NCBI GenBank assembly: GCA_024229515.1
Contig: JAAESI010000325.1
Coordinates: 1-64,000, forward strand
Reading direction: 5' to 3'
DNA from: Pseudomonadota bacterium
GTDB taxonomy: Bacteria; Myxococcota_A; UBA796; UBA9615
Length of the DNA: 64,000 bases
The notes below the pieces were generated by a model. It was not told the DNA's origin and did not search any database. It worked only from the letters and a program-made list of their open reading frames with translations. Every line of letters begins with the position of its first letter. The stretch's first letter is position 1. A program made the translations under genes and the position numbers. Below, one piece after another: positions 63,674 through 64,000 of this stretch.

Positions 63674-64000
63674 GGGAGCGTGCGCGTGGGTCCGCACTCC
63701 GGGTGGCTCATCATCTGGATCACGGCGCAGTTGCTCGAGACGTCGAACGGGTAGCAGGTGTCGTAGAAGAAGAGGCCACCGTCCAGGACGTCGGCGCCCG
63801 TGCCGCCCTGGGGGTGGTCGTTGCCCTGCCCCCCGAAGAGGTTGTCACTTCCCGACTGACCGCAGAGCACGTCCTGCTCGAGGCCGCCCCTCAGCACGTC
63901 GTTGTCCTCGCCGCCGAGGAGCACGTCGTCGCCACCCCCGCCGTAGAGGTGGTCGTCCCCGTCGCCCCCGTCGAGGTGGTCGTCACCGGCTCCCCCATAG
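63670..64000 (-). CDS. C-terminal part of an RTX/hemolysin-type calcium-binding repeat protein, truncated by the window edge
   Basis: GGGGDDVLLGGEDNDVLRGGLEQDVLCGQSGSDNLFGGQGNDHPQGGTGADVLDGG nonapeptides. Confidence 0.85.
   Translation of the reverse strand, partial: YGGAGDDHLDGGDGDDHLYGGGGDDVLLGGEDNDVLRGGLEQDVLCGQSGSDNLFGGQGNDHPQGGTGADVLDGGLFFYDTCYPFDVSSNCAVIQMMSHPECGPTRTLP

Noticed and set aside
63670-64000. Complete RTX toxin gene
   Set aside because: Only the C-terminal repeats are inside the window; the N-terminus and any secretion genes cannot be assessed.
1-64000. tRNA, rRNA or riboswitch
   Set aside because: No tRNA-like cloverleaf ends, rRNA-like conserved blocks or recognisable riboswitch seen by eye; a tRNAscan/Infernal run would be needed for certainty.

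Overview
High-GC bacterial chromosome segment with a Myxococcota-like flavour: Asp-rich lipoproteins, MopE-type DxDxDG repeats, MYXO-CTERM-like C-termini and tandem lspA genes. It holds about 50 protein genes in short, regularly alternating strand blocks. I saw no rRNA, tRNA, CRISPR array, transposase or phage gene. The most system-like locus is a minus-strand operon at about 15007-22352: MoxR AAA+ ATPase, degenerate vWA protein, large bpX6/beta-propeller-like protein, CPBP-type intramembrane protease, and a secreted metzincin-like lipoprotein protease. It resembles the computationally described MoxR-vWA-beta-propeller ternary systems, with two protease genes appended. Other notable points: a 41-nt imperfect palindromic repeat at both ends of a TetR/desaturase/small-ORF module; a perfect-core operator-like palindrome over the TetR start; two adjacent lspA genes plus lgt behind a Nudix-fold gene that has lost all four Nudix-box glutamates; a pseudokinase-FGE fusion; a pseudo-trypsin-like protein with a possible outer-membrane barrel; a split comEC with a very basic tail; and several genes broken by 1-nt homopolymer indels or, in one case, an in-frame amber. 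Those breaks could be sequencing errors and need raw-read checks. All family names come from reading motifs in the translations; no database search was possible.
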